From NCBI GenBank assembly GCA_022749755.1, contig CM040445.1, positions 1,447,182 to 1,511,181 of the forward strand: 64,000 nucleotides of DNA. Direction: 5' to 3'. Shown here piece by piece: positions 48,306-61,327 of this stretch. The stretch comes from Azadirachta indica (taxonomy: Eukaryota; Streptophyta; Magnoliopsida; Sapindales; Meliaceae). The position numbers and the translations under genes were made by a program. The notes beneath the pieces were generated by a model that saw only the letters and a list, made by a program, of their open reading frames with translations, did not search any database and was not told the origin of the DNA. How positions within the stretch are numbered: position 1 is the first letter of the stretch; each line of letters starts with the position of its first letter.

Positions 48306-50403
48306 TAATTCTCTTTGCGCAGATGCTATCGGGGCAGGATTCCCAAATTTGTGGACAATAGTACACTTGCTAGTTGCTATAAGTAATTATACATCTACCA
48401 TTGCCAATATAATTAGGTAAATATGGTTGCAGCTACCATTTTTCATTTATAATAAGGGTAGAGTCATGCTAGGGTGCTGCTGTGCTGCACATACAATACA
48501 TTTCTCTAATTTTCTCAACTCCTTTTTCCTTTTAATCCTCAATTTTTATTTTTTATTATTTTGGGTTTTATAATTTAAATTTTTTTTACAATTCTCGGAT
48601 TCTGTTATTGTATTTTTGGGATTGGCAGACAAAAATATACGCCAAACAGAGAAGGCAGAACTAGAATTATTGTCAACGTCATATGCCTTTTCTAACTACC
48701 TTTCTCTTCACGTTCTCTGACTGCAAGCAAAGTAACCCTGCAGCCTAAGCCCTAACTACTAACAAAATCTGGAGTACCCAGTGTATCTGAAACGGAGTTC
48801 CATAGATCTAGATTCCAGAATCTCTTCTAGGCTTATGATGTTGAGCCAGGTGGCGCTTTTATGTACGTAAAATTTTTATGGGTCCGATTATGATGGAAAA
48901 GAGTTGAAGATGACGGGTTTTTCTCGTTTGGCTTTGCCCATAAATTCGCTGTTGCTTAGCTAAAATTCCTATTCCTCTCGTTTCACTATCAAATTTTGTC
49001 ACTTGTTTATCAAATAAAATAATGAATAATTTTAAAATTAATGATGTTATTATTCATCCGATTAATATTTAATTAATACATCATAATTAATATATATATA
49101 CTAAATTTAATTTTAATTTTTAAAAATATTTAAATTTAATTACTTACAAAATAATATAAAAATATAAAACTATTGATTTGCATAGTTTGTTTACATATAT
49201 ATATATATATAGATAAATAGAGAAAAGGTCAGATTTTTTTTTATTGTTTGATCTAATATTCTGACACCCTCCTATTATTTTTATAATACCTCAAATCCTC
49301 CATAGGATTAAGTATAATAATACACGAGTTTTTAAAATTTATTCTATAATTTAAATAGTCTTCATAGTTTTAAAAATATTTATAAAAATTATAATTTGTT
49401 TAAAAAAAAAATTATACCCTTATATAATAGTAATTAGAAAAAAATTATTTTCAACTCCTAATTAAAAATAAATATTAAAATAATAATATATTTTATTTTA
49501 TAACATATTGATAACTAATTTATAAATTATTTTTTGAATATAAATTTATTTAAACTTTGAATTTTTTTTAACATGATATTCATAAATTAAAAGATCAATG
49601 TTATAATTTTGTAAAATAAATAAAATAATAATAATTTATTTATTTTAAAAATTATAAATTTATTTTTTAATTTTATTTAATATTTAGATAAATTTATCGT
49701 GTGTAAAAAATTCAAAATTTTGATAAATTTGTATTTAAAAAATAATTTATAATAATTTATTTAAGATTTAATATACAAAATATTATTTATATTGATTAAC
49801 ACATATGAAGAATAATATATTTAAAAAAATATCATATCATTATAATTACATACACAAATTTATCTATATAAATTAATATGATAATATTATATTATATTAC
49901 TACATATTTTATATTTTAATAAAAAAATTTTAATTTAAAGTATTTTTTTATTTGTGGAATCTAGTTTTTAGTTTAAAATATCATTTTCTTTTTAGTTATG
50001 AAACTCAGTATTCTTTTAAATTTTAAAAAAGAATTAATGACATATGGTTCTTTAAAATTTGACTCATTAACTTGGTTAATATTGAATTTTTAATATATTA
50101 ATAAAATAAATAAATTTATATTTTAATTATAATATATTAATAAATATTTAGTTATTAATATGTTATAAAATAAAATATATTATTGTTTTAATATTTATTT
50201 TTAATTAAGAATTGAAAATAATTTTTTTTAATTAATTATTATTATATAAAAGATAATTATTATTTTTTAATTTTTAAATATTTTTAAAATTATTTAAGTT
50301 AATAAATTAAATTTTAGAGATTTTATATATTGTTATATTTAACTATGTTTACTACCGTAAAAGAGATTTTGGAGTAATGCGACAACGGGCATTCTTTCGT
50401 AAT

Positions 50404-50434
<31 letters not shown>

Positions 50435-52694
50435 TATATATATAACGTTATTAAGTTAATAAGTGTTGTGTGGGCTCTCATGAAACTGTGAAGACGTGGC
50501 ACGTCTAGCTCCAATGATAGTGTTGGATTAATTTGTTTACTGGAGCAGGCAATTGAATGGCAATAATGTGCATGAAGACAAATCTGCATGAATGACCCAC
50601 CCGAACCTTGCTTTTATATATTTATAATATTAATAGGGACGGACACCGACTAAATGATGCGTAAAAGCATATTCCAGTTAGCACGTAAACAGTAATAATA
50701 ATCGGTATACATAATGAAATTTGTGATCTCAATACTGTACAGTAAAAATTAATTATTTTTTTCTTCACTCAAAAAACTATTTTTATTGCTTTTTTTTCTA
50801 AAAGATTATGAATTTTTTTACATGAATACAACTATATATAAATATATATATAAGCGCTAATCTCTTAATTCCAATAATATTTAAAATTCGGACATAATTT
50901 TAAGTATACTTAACAAAATTTTTAGTATGCTTAGATTTAACAATACTAATTTTAATTTCTTATCTGGTAAGAATTCTATTTAACAATAGTCTTATTGACT
51001 TAATGACATTATCTCAATTCTCTTCATTTGAACAGACTTACTCATGTAATATTCGACTAAAATTTCTCGTAAATTGATATAAATAAGATATATTAAAATT
51101 GATCAAACATCAAACTTATTATTACAAAGCCCATTAATTTTAGGAGCTCAAAACTATCTTCGCAATCAATAGGTAAGGTCAGGGTCACTGTATATGCCTC
51201 GTACAACTCTTCAATTTTTTGACTAACTACAATTTTCTTCAACTCTATCATTAATAATTTTTTACTATTTTAATATTTTTTTAAAAAGTAGAATCTACAA
51301 ATAACAACTTGATAATTATAACCCAAAAGCCAGCCGAGAAACAGTAATGTACAACTTTCGTTCATAAATAATGGACCAAACTTGTTATAGAGATGTCAAG
51401 GCCCACGAGAAAATGCACTACCTGCGGCCCATCAATTTTTCTTAAGTTGACAAGTAACCCCAACTTATTTAAAGCCCATGAACACTTGTTCAATTAAGTA
51501 CTCGTAAAGCCATGGAGCCTTGCCAAAGGCCATTGAGAAAACACTTTTATTTAATTAGAGGAGTCATAAGCCCTACTCCAAAACCTCTGGTTAACTTTTA
51601 TACAATATAACCTAGCCCAACAAAATTTTAATAATATCATATTTATTATTTTGAAAATAATATCAAATAAAAAAATTATTCAATAAATTTATTAAGCAAG
51701 TTTTTTATTTTATTTTATTTTTCTAAGAAGTACAATAATGTAAGGCAGAAGTAGCAAGATGTCAGAAAAATCAGATTGTTCATGTTAGGTGTTCGCGAGA
51801 TATAATGAAACAGAATAGTAGATGATACGTAGCTAACTACTTAACAAATTTGTCTGTCACTTTGTTGGTCGACCCTTCACAATTTGTCACCCTTTTGGTT
51901 TTAGACTATTTTGCTATAATTTCTTCCCATTCGGCATTTCCACAAATTAAGAAAATGAAAAAAAAAAAAAAAAAGAATAGTAAACTCAGTAATTTAATCC
52001 ATAATGCGATGCCAATAAATTCCCGACAGTTCCGAAGCCAACTTGTCATCTTCTTCTTTTCCTTCTCTGAACCCACAAAACTCGGACACAAACACAAAAC
52101 CCTAACATTTAACACACTCTCTTCTGTGGAATCATGGATCATGCCCAGGTTTGAAGAGATGATTCCTTCATCTGTAACATCTAACTCCAAGTCTCTGTCT
52201 AATTGTCATTACTGTGTCCACCGATCTGTTAAAATCATCATTTCGATGCAAAATTCGCTGTGTTAAGTTACAAAGATTGAATATTCAATTTAAAATTATT
52301 AGCTTTTCAGGTGGGTTTGTGCTTACTTCACTTCAAATGCTTGTTTCAATTACTGGGTTGGATTGCTTTCCCGCTTTTGATCTTGTTCAACAATCAATTG
52401 GGTAGATTTTGTTTCTCAATCTGTTTTGTTAGTTTTCTTGCAGATGATTTCTTCTAAATGTTCATCCTGCACATTTTGAATGTCTCTCGTTTGTATCTGG
52501 GAAAAGAATTATTGTCAATCGGAGGGTAATATTCAATAATTGTTATAGGTGTTTTTTTTTCCCGGTCAAAAGGTAAGCTTGTTCATTACTTTACTTCTTT
52601 GTATACGTTGCTGATGTTATACAGTGATGCTTGTATTTATATTGTAGTCGATTTTAGGAGTTCGTAGGTTTGAGTTTGCTTCTAGTAATCGCCA
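48306..52694. other. AT-rich spacer with foldback element
   Basis: About 4.4 kb. The part next to 48306 should be the OPT promoter. From 49020 to 50350 the sequence is extremely AT-rich and contains the inverted-repeat element at 49301-50347. (TA)n runs lie at 49193-49210 and 50404-50431 and an A-run at about 51957-51974. Bases 52050-52694 look like the promoter and leader of the Yippee gene. A frame at 51850-52266 has no protein character and spans the A-run; I do not accept it. Confidence 0.55.
49301..50347. mobile_element. Foldback/MITE-like element with about 250-bp inverted arms
   Basis: The left arm (about 49301-49560) is the inverse of the right arm (about 50090-50347). In the best core, 49450-49517 against 50151-50216 inverted, I count about 63 matches in 67. 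The outer ends align as cataggattaagtataa (left) and catagttaaatataa (right, inverted). The middle is AT-rich and non-coding. No clear target duplication. Confidence 0.7.
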
Positions 52695-53314
52695 ATGGCG
52701 GAGATGGTTGGGCCTAGATTGTACAGTTGCTGTAATTGCAGGAACCATGTTGCCCTTCACGACGATGTCATTTCTAAATCTTTTCAGGTGAAGAACTTTT
52801 CCCTGTTTAAATGAGCTAGCAAATTGATTGGTGTGATAGCTTGATTAACCTATTTCATAATCTGATCTGAAGAAAATGGCTAAAATGTTGATCATTTGTT
52901 TGGTTATGTGGGGTGCAGAGGAAAAAATTAAACCTGAGTTGTGTTTTTTCAGTCATGCTGAAGTGATTTTGTTGTGTCTTTATTTCATTCATGTGCATAT
53001 GAAATCATGTTTTATTGGTTGTGCTAGCACCGAGAGCATTGCTGAAATATAATCTCTGAAAGTTTGTTTATTGATTTTGTTATCAGGGAAGAAATGGTCG
53101 AGCATTTCTGTTCTCCCATGCTATGAATATTATGGTGGGGCCTAAAGAAGACCGGCAACTTATGACTGGTCTCCACACGGTTGCTGATGTCTACTGCTGT
53201 GACTGCCGAGAGGTGCTGGGTTGGAAGTATGAACGAGCTTATGAGGAAGCACAAAAGTACAAGGAAGGGAAATTCATTCTTGAGAAATCAAAAATAGCCA
53301 AGGAAAACTGGTAG
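52695..53314 (+). CDS. Yippee-like zinc-binding protein
   Basis: Two exons, 52695-52787 and 53087-53314 (TAG), 106 residues, the usual Yippee length. The two CxxC pairs that bind one zinc are visible: [15 protein letters not shown] near residue 13 and [12 protein letters not shown] near residue 67. [27 protein letters not shown] and the C-terminal [19 protein letters not shown] are also classic for the family. Yippee proteins have a beta-tent fold like cereblon; in plants their role is poorly known. The Arabidopsis cluster At4g27740/At4g27745 lies near At4g27720 (MFS) and At4g27730 (OPT), which matches the neighbours here. Confidence 0.93.
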
Positions 53315-54771
53315 TACCTGTGATAAGTGATGGTTTATTGGTCCTGATTGTGTTGAATGTGGGGTTCCTTCAAAATGTTTGTCCTGGCCAGAAAATTCTT
53401 AGCTGATTGAAGTATTCACTTATTGTTCTTCTCTGTGCATTCTTGTTCAGTTGCTTGTGTGGATATTGTAATAATCATTGATTCTGTTAATAAGATTTGT
53501 GAATACATTTTGTGAGGAATTGACTTTATGTGGTTTTACAAGTTCCAGTACACTGAGAATGTTAATCACGTTCCAAAATTTTGATTTCCATCACAGTCGG
53601 TGTATGTCAAATTTTCTTGAATTTAGGTGTGCTTCAAGCTTGAAATTAAGAAAGAATCATGCACTGTGACTGAAAAATATGCATAATGTTTGGAAGTGAG
53701 CCGATTTGTGTAATAGGCAGACATATTAGGTGGGAGGAAAGTTCATGTTTTGATGTAGAATTGTGTTCCATCTTCTTATTGTGCTTCTTTGTGTGCCGAG
53801 AAGGGATATGATTTTTCAATCAAGGAGTTTTTAATTCATTGGTTCAGCAGAAAAAGCACATTTCTTCTTAGATATGCAATAGCCTTGTTGAATATGATCT
53901 TCTTCCATTACCGAAATTGCTGTATTTCATGCCTTCGTCTAGAGCGGTCACTTTAATCTGTAGTTGAAAACTTTTGTGCATTTTAACTTCAGATTCTGCA
54001 ATGCCTTCATGCAGATATGTATTACATATTTTTTCTTTTTGGGTTGGGGGCCACTTTGAATTTAATAATGGTGTTTGCGACATTGTGTACCCACTTCATT
54101 AGGGTTCAAATCGTATGAAAATATACGTCGATACATAAAGTTTGGTAAAGTGTTTTAATTCTTGATGGCAAAGTTTTGAAGGTGGGTTCTTTTATTTCGG
54201 TAAATGATTTGTGTCACTAGTGGAAATAATGGCGCACATGCATCAGAGATATCATATTTAAATTTTAAATGATAATGCCTTTGAAAATGTCGGCAAAAGA
54301 ACAAAACAAATTTTAGATATCTGAAAAATGTAAGTTAAATAAGAAAAAAGGTGAGAATGTGAATGAATGAATTCAAGTAAAGTTAATGGTCTTCTTATCT
54401 CTCTCTGTTTCTTGCAAAGTGCCTGTCATATTTTAAACAAAACCGTTCTAGTTCCTGCGTAGTCTAGTCCTGATCCTAATTCCTACACGAGTCTGTTAAA
54501 GCTTCTATTTTGTCCATTTGGGAATTTTTTAATAACTATAATCAAAACCCGAATTATGCGCCATTCTATCGCATCAAATCAAATCTTGTCTGCATTTCTT
54601 CAATGTTTAACACGCGTACAATTAATTGTTTCAGCCGGGAAATAGAAAAATAAGAGAGAGAAAACAATAGATGTCCACGTTGATGCAGAAGAAATAAAAA
54701 TTAATAAATATATAATTGAACGTCCAAAAATGTGGTATTTGTGTCCTGCTTTTAGCCATCTTAATCAATGG

Positions 54772-54809
<38 letters not shown>

Positions 54810-54951
54810 TGCAAAGGGCTTTAATTACAACATTCAAAATCAAACCAAATAAAATGATAGGTTAAAGAATTGACTTTTCCAACGCAACAGTAGCAAGGAA
54901 ATGGCAACAATCAATCAATCAAAACCAAAAGGGTAAAAGAAATCTAGTAAT
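53315..54951. other. Convergent spacer, Yippee and WNK 3' ends
   Basis: About 1.6 kb between facing genes. It contains the (GA)n microsatellite at 54774-54805, just past the WNK 3' end. No gene seen. Confidence 0.55.
54774..54805. repeat. (GA)n microsatellite
   Basis: About 16 uninterrupted GA units, some 150 bp beyond the WNK stop codon, probably in or near its 3' UTR. Confidence 0.95.
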
Positions 54952-57821
54952 TCATATCACAGACACATTGTTTCCTGCTAGCCACCTCTTTCTGGCATCT
55001 TCCATTTCTTCCTCCCTCAACCTCAGTAGTTCCTGAAAACACTGCTGATATTTTGAAATAATGGCATCAATCTCCAGCTTTAGGCCAACAGGATGTTCTT
55101 TCTCTGATAGGGATGGAGAACCGATGCTTGACAAGCTTAGATTTTTTGATATACCAGAGCATGAATCAATGAAGGATATCTGAGAGTTCTGTGTGGACTC
55201 ATTTAACAAAATGGATTCCCCAACCTTACCATGATCATACACTGCATAACACGAACTGAAATCATATGCATTCAAACCTCTATGGCATTCATCAAGACTG
55301 TAGCCTGAAGGTACCAATGAAGAACTGTTTTTATTGGCATCCAAAATGATCGGGAAATCAAATTCAGCAGATATATCTGAATCAGTTGATTCTTTGGTGT
55401 CTTGACATTTCACAACAGCCAACTCGGAAAGAACACCTTGCTGGTTGACAGCCTCAGCCAATGCCTTGTCAGACCGTGAAATCCCAGGGCACTTCAATGA
55501 GATTAAATTGCTTGGTAGTGGAGAAGAACCCTTGAGTAAACTATTTTGCAGACTAGCACTACTTCCACATGAAGGGTTCCAGGTAGGCACAAGCTTCATT
55601 ACCAAGTTATCAATCAACTCAGCTATACAAACCACATCTTCATTAGACAAATCAAGTTGTTCAACCATCTCCTCCGCTATTGAAATTGCTGTATCAGAAT
55701 CAAGGTAGAAAACAAAATGGATATTGCTCACACGACCTGACACAGAACAACATTATCGGCAAATAGTAGAGAAGAAAATATATATAGACAATTTATAGCA
55801 TACAAAAAATTTACTTACCACATCTATCACCAATTCGCAAGCTCAGTGATATTGTATTATCATCATTTTTCTCTCCTCTTAACCTGAATTCATTGTTCTC
55901 AGTAAACTGCTGAAGTTCTGGATTTAAAAACCAGGGTGTTACATTATTGCTTTTTGCACAAGAATCAGCAGAAAGCTTCTCGTGGTTAAGGTCTATTTCC
56001 ATTGGATGAGGTTCAGACTGAGGTAAGTTCATTGCTTTCGGAACAAGATTCGGTAGCCGCAGGGGATCACAAATATGCTCTTTTGGATTTTCAATGGCGA
56101 GGAATGGATCTTTCAAGAGCTCCAAAGCAGGCAATCTCTGTGATGCTGGAACAATACACTTTTCTATAAACTGCTTCACTTGCAGGTCATTCACTTTACC
56201 AAGGGAAGCAGGCTTTATGCCCTACAAAAAAAGAAGTTTAGAGATCACAAAATGGCCAATCAGAAACAGCAGAGTATGTGATTTATTGCTGGTGGTTGTG
56301 AACTTACAGAAGTAACCTTCTTATATATCTGTGCTGGATTTTTGCACTCATTATATGGGTACTCACAAGTAACCATCTCCAGTATGCACATGCCAAAAGA
56401 ATAAATGTCGACAAGTTCATTGTATTCTTCTTCATACAGCTCTGGAGCCATGAATTCTGGAGTACCTGCACATTAGAAAGGAGTTATTACCAAGTTCAAG
56501 ATGGTTCGAGTGTAATAGAAGTCATAACAGCTCCACAGATTAATAAAATTATTACCAATAACACTTCGAGCAGTAGGCTGCTGCATGACAATAGCCAACC
56601 CAAGATCTCCAATTTTCACTTCTCCATTATTTCCATTCACAAATATATTGTCACATTTCAGATCCCTGTGAATTATTGGAGGAACATGACTGTGCAAATA
56701 GTGTAAACCCCGAAGGATCTGCCTTGCCCAGTTCTTGATAGCTTTCATATCAACCTTCTTATGCTTCTTACGATATCTAAATCCACATATGATTATAACA
56801 CAAATGAATAATGGAAGCCAAGAGAAAAAAAGGAAAACAAAAATGTGAAACAGTCCACGGAACTCACTGCCTCAAACTCCCCGAAGTGAATAACTCTGTA
56901 ATCATGTTAATAGTCTTGTTATTGTCATCCACCCAAGAGTTATAGAACTTCATTATATGTTCATGCTTCAAAGACTTCAGAAGATGAACCTCTGAATATA
57001 ATCTTTCCAACTGATCAGGTGACTGCATTATATCTTCAATATTCACTTGATTCCAAGCAACTTCTATCCCATCAACTTCATCAAATCCCTTATATCTACA
57101 CATAAAATACCAGTTCAACTAACAAACCTACTAAATCCACAAATAAGAAATTAAAAAAAAAAAAGAAAAAAGATATAGGTTGTAGAGCCATACACAGTCT
57201 TGAATGCTCCTTTCCCCAAGATTTCATCATACTGGAGAAATAAAAACAAACAAACAAAGACCATATCACTAGATCTAACAGAAGCAAACAACTCAGCCCA
57301 ACAAACCTCAAAATTCCTCAAGCAATCATAAGTTCACAAAATGCATAAGCATTGACCTCTATCATTCTAATAGTCAAGATTTAAGCATCCATGTTTTCAG
57401 CAACATGAGAGAGAATTCACTTTGTCCAATGAAATGAAGACAAATCTAGTTATTGCATTAGATAACTTCTTTTTTTTTTTCTTAAAAGAATTCAAATTAC
57501 CCGGAACAAAGGAAAAAGTCAATTTTAGCAAACCCAATGAATACCATTCGATCAAAATCCACGACGCTATAAACAAAAATTTAAAATCCATCGCTGAAAT
57601 TAATCTCATAATTAAAATTATTACTAATAGAATCAAATCTAACCCTAATTTTCCTCAATTATACCTCATCTAATATTCATATCTAAAATTTTTTTAAAAA
57701 ATGCAAATTAAAAAGTAGATATGTCACCTACCCGACCGTATCTACCAGAGGGATCCCTCTCGGCGAAATCACCGTCAACGTCCTCCGTCTCCGATTTCAA
57801 AAAACCCGTACCGCAATCCAT
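54952..57821 (-). CDS. WNK8: WNK kinase, WNK8/WNK10 type
   Basis: Seven exons, read from the start: 57821-57732, 57231-57194, 57095-56868, 56776-56556, 56465-56308, 56221-55819 and 55736-54952 (TGA). All phases fit, 640 residues. The WNK hallmark is clear: subdomain II reads GIEVAWNQ, with Asn58 where other kinases have the catalytic lysine, and the replacing lysine is Lys41 in [10 protein letters not shown]. Other motifs are HRDLKCDN (Asp157), GDLGLA (Asp176), [20 protein letters not shown]. After the kinase domain comes an OSR1_C-like/autoinhibitory region ([28 protein letters not shown]) and a C-terminal coiled coil ([20 protein letters not shown]). The start ([21 protein letters not shown]) and tail match WNK8 better than WNK1. 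Arabidopsis WNK8 (At5g41990) acts in the cytosol on vacuolar H+-ATPase subunit C and RGS1-linked sugar signalling. Confidence 0.93.
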
Positions 57822-59756
57822 GTTACGAAAAATTTTTAAAAAAATACACGACCACAAGAATTCGCTAAAACAAAAACTTGAAAAAAAAAAAAAAGAAAAG
57901 AAAAAATACACGCTACTAGAGCAAGCTTTTAATTTTGACACCGATTGGAACCGAAAACGAAAGACAGAGAAAGCGTTGTTCAGAGAAAGCCTCGCAAGCG
58001 ACGTTATAAGAATCGAATGCCGATCGGAAGCGCAACCGGCAAACGGTGTCGTACAAACTCATCTCCCGTTCCGATGATGATTTCAGTCCCATTCCTAAAT
58101 TTCGATCGCGATTAGTTTTCTTCATCGTTATTTATACCATTCTCTCGGAGAATTTCTTCTTCTTTTACATCGGATAGAAATTTTGTTTGGGTTTGTATTG
58201 TATGCTATTGTATTCTCGTATTGCTATAGTCGGAGAAGAGAAAAACTCGGCGATCAAGCAGACAGTTGTAGTGTCCACGCGAGGAAAAGAGCTCGTTACT
58301 TAAACGCGTTGGATATATAATTAGCGATCACGAGTGTTTTTCTTTTATCCTCGATTACTACTTTCATGAGTTGTAAAATTCTGTTTTGAGCACGGGATAG
58401 GAACGGTGCTGTTAATTGAGTCGTAGACAAGTTGTAATTTTGTAGGAAACTGTAAAGGACAATAACATATAGACCCCTGTGTTTCGATAGTGTTGTTGAT
58501 AATATACAATTTATAATTTTGTGTGCAAGTATATATTGTTGGAACCATTGGTGGACACATTTTAAACACGAAATTTTAATGGATCGACACAAAAACATAA
58601 ATAACTAATTAAAATTTTTAACATAATTTTAGAATTAAAAAGAATTAATAATATCTCTATTACTAGTTATACAAAGACTAAATTGAGTAACATTTTAGTA
58701 AGCTTAATTATTAAAATAACTTTAAAAATTAAAGAATGAAAATTTCAAGTTTACATAAAAAAAACACAAATTTAATGCGTTTATAGATCATACTCGATTG
58801 AGTATTTAAGAATATGGAACAATGCAAATTTAAAAGAAAATATAAATAAACTTAAATTTTTTTAGTCAAAATCATATCACAAGATACAACGTATATTTTT
58901 AACTATCAAATTTATTAAGAATCCGTTAATAAAACTAACAATTTGATTGTTATACTTCTCAAATCAACTTATCAATCATATAATTCTTTTTTAATAGTAT
59001 AGCCATTAATTTTTTTAATGAATTTTTATTGAATTTGATCACACTATTCAGATCCATAGGAAATAAATCATAAATTATATTCCTATCCGAAATTTTATTA
59101 TAAATGGGGGATTTTTGTGTTATTATTTAGATTAAAAAGTTAGAACAAAATAACTTTTATCTAATAAAATAGTATTTCACCTAAATTGGGAGAAAATCGG
59201 ATAAATGGCTGAACGAATTTAACACTTAATTTAGTAAATTGGTGAAAATATTCCTAAAATTCTAACGTTCATCCAAACGATATACCACGTGTCAGATTTT
59301 GGGTGGAATGTGATCAACAGAATAATCCTGGAATCAATTTATTTTTGTGGGACATATCCCTGCCTATTTAATTTGATTTGGATGATTATTCTATTTGAAA
59401 ATGTATTAAATCACATGATTTTCTTTTTTTTATGTCTAATAGTTTAATAACGAATATTCTTTTTAAATAATGCTTTTTATGACTATTAACGGAATTTGTT
59501 ATCATAAGTTTACCTATATACATATAATGAGCATATAAATTCATGTTTTTTTAACGTAACATTAAAAGAAAAAAGCGATTTGATAACTATATTAATTTAT
59601 ATAAAATCAAAATATTTTCGCCCTTAAAATAATAAATGAGAAAAATTAAATCAGTCCGAGATGAAATTGTTAATATTGGATAAATGTTATGTCGTTTTCG
59701 TAAGGCTTAGGGACTAAGATGTTAATGTAGTTTCAATGCCTTTGAATTCAGAGTAA
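57822..59756. other. WNK promoter and AT-rich sequence
   Basis: The 250-400 bp next to 57822 should be the WNK leader and promoter, with an A-run at about 57881-57895. The rest, to 59756, is AT-rich without a gene or clear repeat boundaries. Confidence 0.5.
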
Positions 59757-60643
59757 GGGGTGTTTTCTCATACCTCTCTTGAGGTTTGTCAAAATCACAC
59801 TTAAATAGAAACTATGTCTTAATTAACAGAAACCTCCTCTTTAACTCTGACTATCAAAAAACAACATTTCCATCCATGTTTTCTACCATATGAGTGAAAG
59901 TTCCATTTTGCCCTCGTTCTAACTTAGGGGAAAAGCTGTAAATAATTATATACTATTAGAGAAGCTTGCATGTTGCAATTAAAAAAAAGGATATTTTAAT
60001 AAAATTATGTAAAATATTATTAGTCATAATTTAAAAAATACACTTTTTTACTTTTATTTTTAATTAATATAATTTAAAACTAAAAATAGAAGTTTAAAAT
60101 AGATAAAATTTCTAACAAAACCAAACCCTAAATTCTAAATCTTACAGCACTAGCCACCACCCATCCTAAATTCTTGCCTCCTCTTTCTCACACATATTTT
60201 CTCCAAAACAAATATAAATTTCAAACAAAATTAAAACCATAAATTTTAAATTCTAAATCTAGTAGCATTTGCCGTCATCAACCCTAAATTTCACCTTTTC
60301 CTTATTTTGCAAGCCATATGCCTTAGCGAAGCTAATTAGACATCGTCTCTTAACCACCATCCAAAGCCCATGTCACCGGACCACCATCGTGAGTCAACAA
60401 CTTCTGACTTTCTTCTTTAGATTTTGGCAACAGCTTTACACGAAAATTTCATAAAATTTTCAGTTTACATATAAATCTGAGTTTTAATTCAGGTTTCGAG
60501 TTTAGATTTACAGTTAAATAAATTAATATTGAAAAGAACTCACAGAAGATTTTGTCTGATTTAACTAACTCAATCTCTCAATCTTCGCCTTCCCTTAAAT
60601 CTTTTTATATGTGGTGTTTTGAAGAGAGAATTATAATTGAAAA

Positions 60644-61213
60644 GTGATATTATTACATTCCTCTTTTGAGGTTTTGAATTATATCACTTAAATAAAAATT
60701 ATAAAAAATGTACCATTTACTTCCTCTGTAATTATATTTGACCGTTAGTTGACCTTTAAATATAAGGATAAATCTCTAAAATATTATTATTTGATATTTA
60801 TTATTTTGTTTGAAGAAAAAAACTTTACTTTTCTAATTTCTTACACAATCAATAAAGAGAAGTCCAAAAAACTTTATTTGTTTATTTGTTTATATATATT
60901 TATGAGTATTCATTTGGAGAATATTTATTAAAAAAATTATACTTTAAATTAAGTTTTCAATTTTCTTATCTTTTATTTTATAATTTTTTTTTTTTACTTT
61001 GTATACTTAAATTAACTAACATACATAACAAGATGAAAATAGGTATTGAAAAAAATTTTTTTAATAAAAAATAAATTATCAAGGATATTTGAGTAAATTT
61101 AACATTAAGAGTTACTTGATTAACACTTTATGGGAGTTACGTGATCCAATCTTCATTCTTTCTCTTTAAGTGATACAAAATCAAACTTTTGGGGAGGAAT
61201 GTGATAATATCAC
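60644..61213. mobile_element. Nested MULE-like transposon (inner)
   Basis: The inverted ends gtgatattattacattcctc (left) and gtgatattatcacattcctc (right, inverted) match at 19 of 20 positions. A perfect 10-bp target duplication taattgaaaa lies at 60634-60643 and 61214-61223. At 570 bp it is non-coding. Its subterminal sequence (tgaggtttt ... tcacttaaata) resembles that of the outer element, so both belong to one family, and this one inserted later. Confidence 0.85.
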
Positions 61214-61254
61214 TAATTGAAAAATACTAACTGAGAAAGGGAAAGAATCGGTGT

Positions 61255-61327
61255 TATAAGATAAAGTGATGAGTAGGTGTTGTACGGTGCTATAAGATAA
61301 AGTGATGAGTAGGTGTTGTAGGGTAAG
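61255..61327. repeat. 36-bp tandem duplication in the outer MULE
   Basis: Two copies of a unit beginning tataagataaagtgatgag (61255 and 61291), with about one mismatch, in the right part of the outer transposon. Confidence 0.85.

Noticed and set aside
51850..52266. 138-codon frame left of the Yippee gene
   Set aside because: Crosses an A-run giving a lysine tract, no domain, and partly in the probable Yippee promoter.
57721..58077. 118-codon plus-strand frame at the WNK start
   Set aside because: Antisense to WNK exon 1 and leader.
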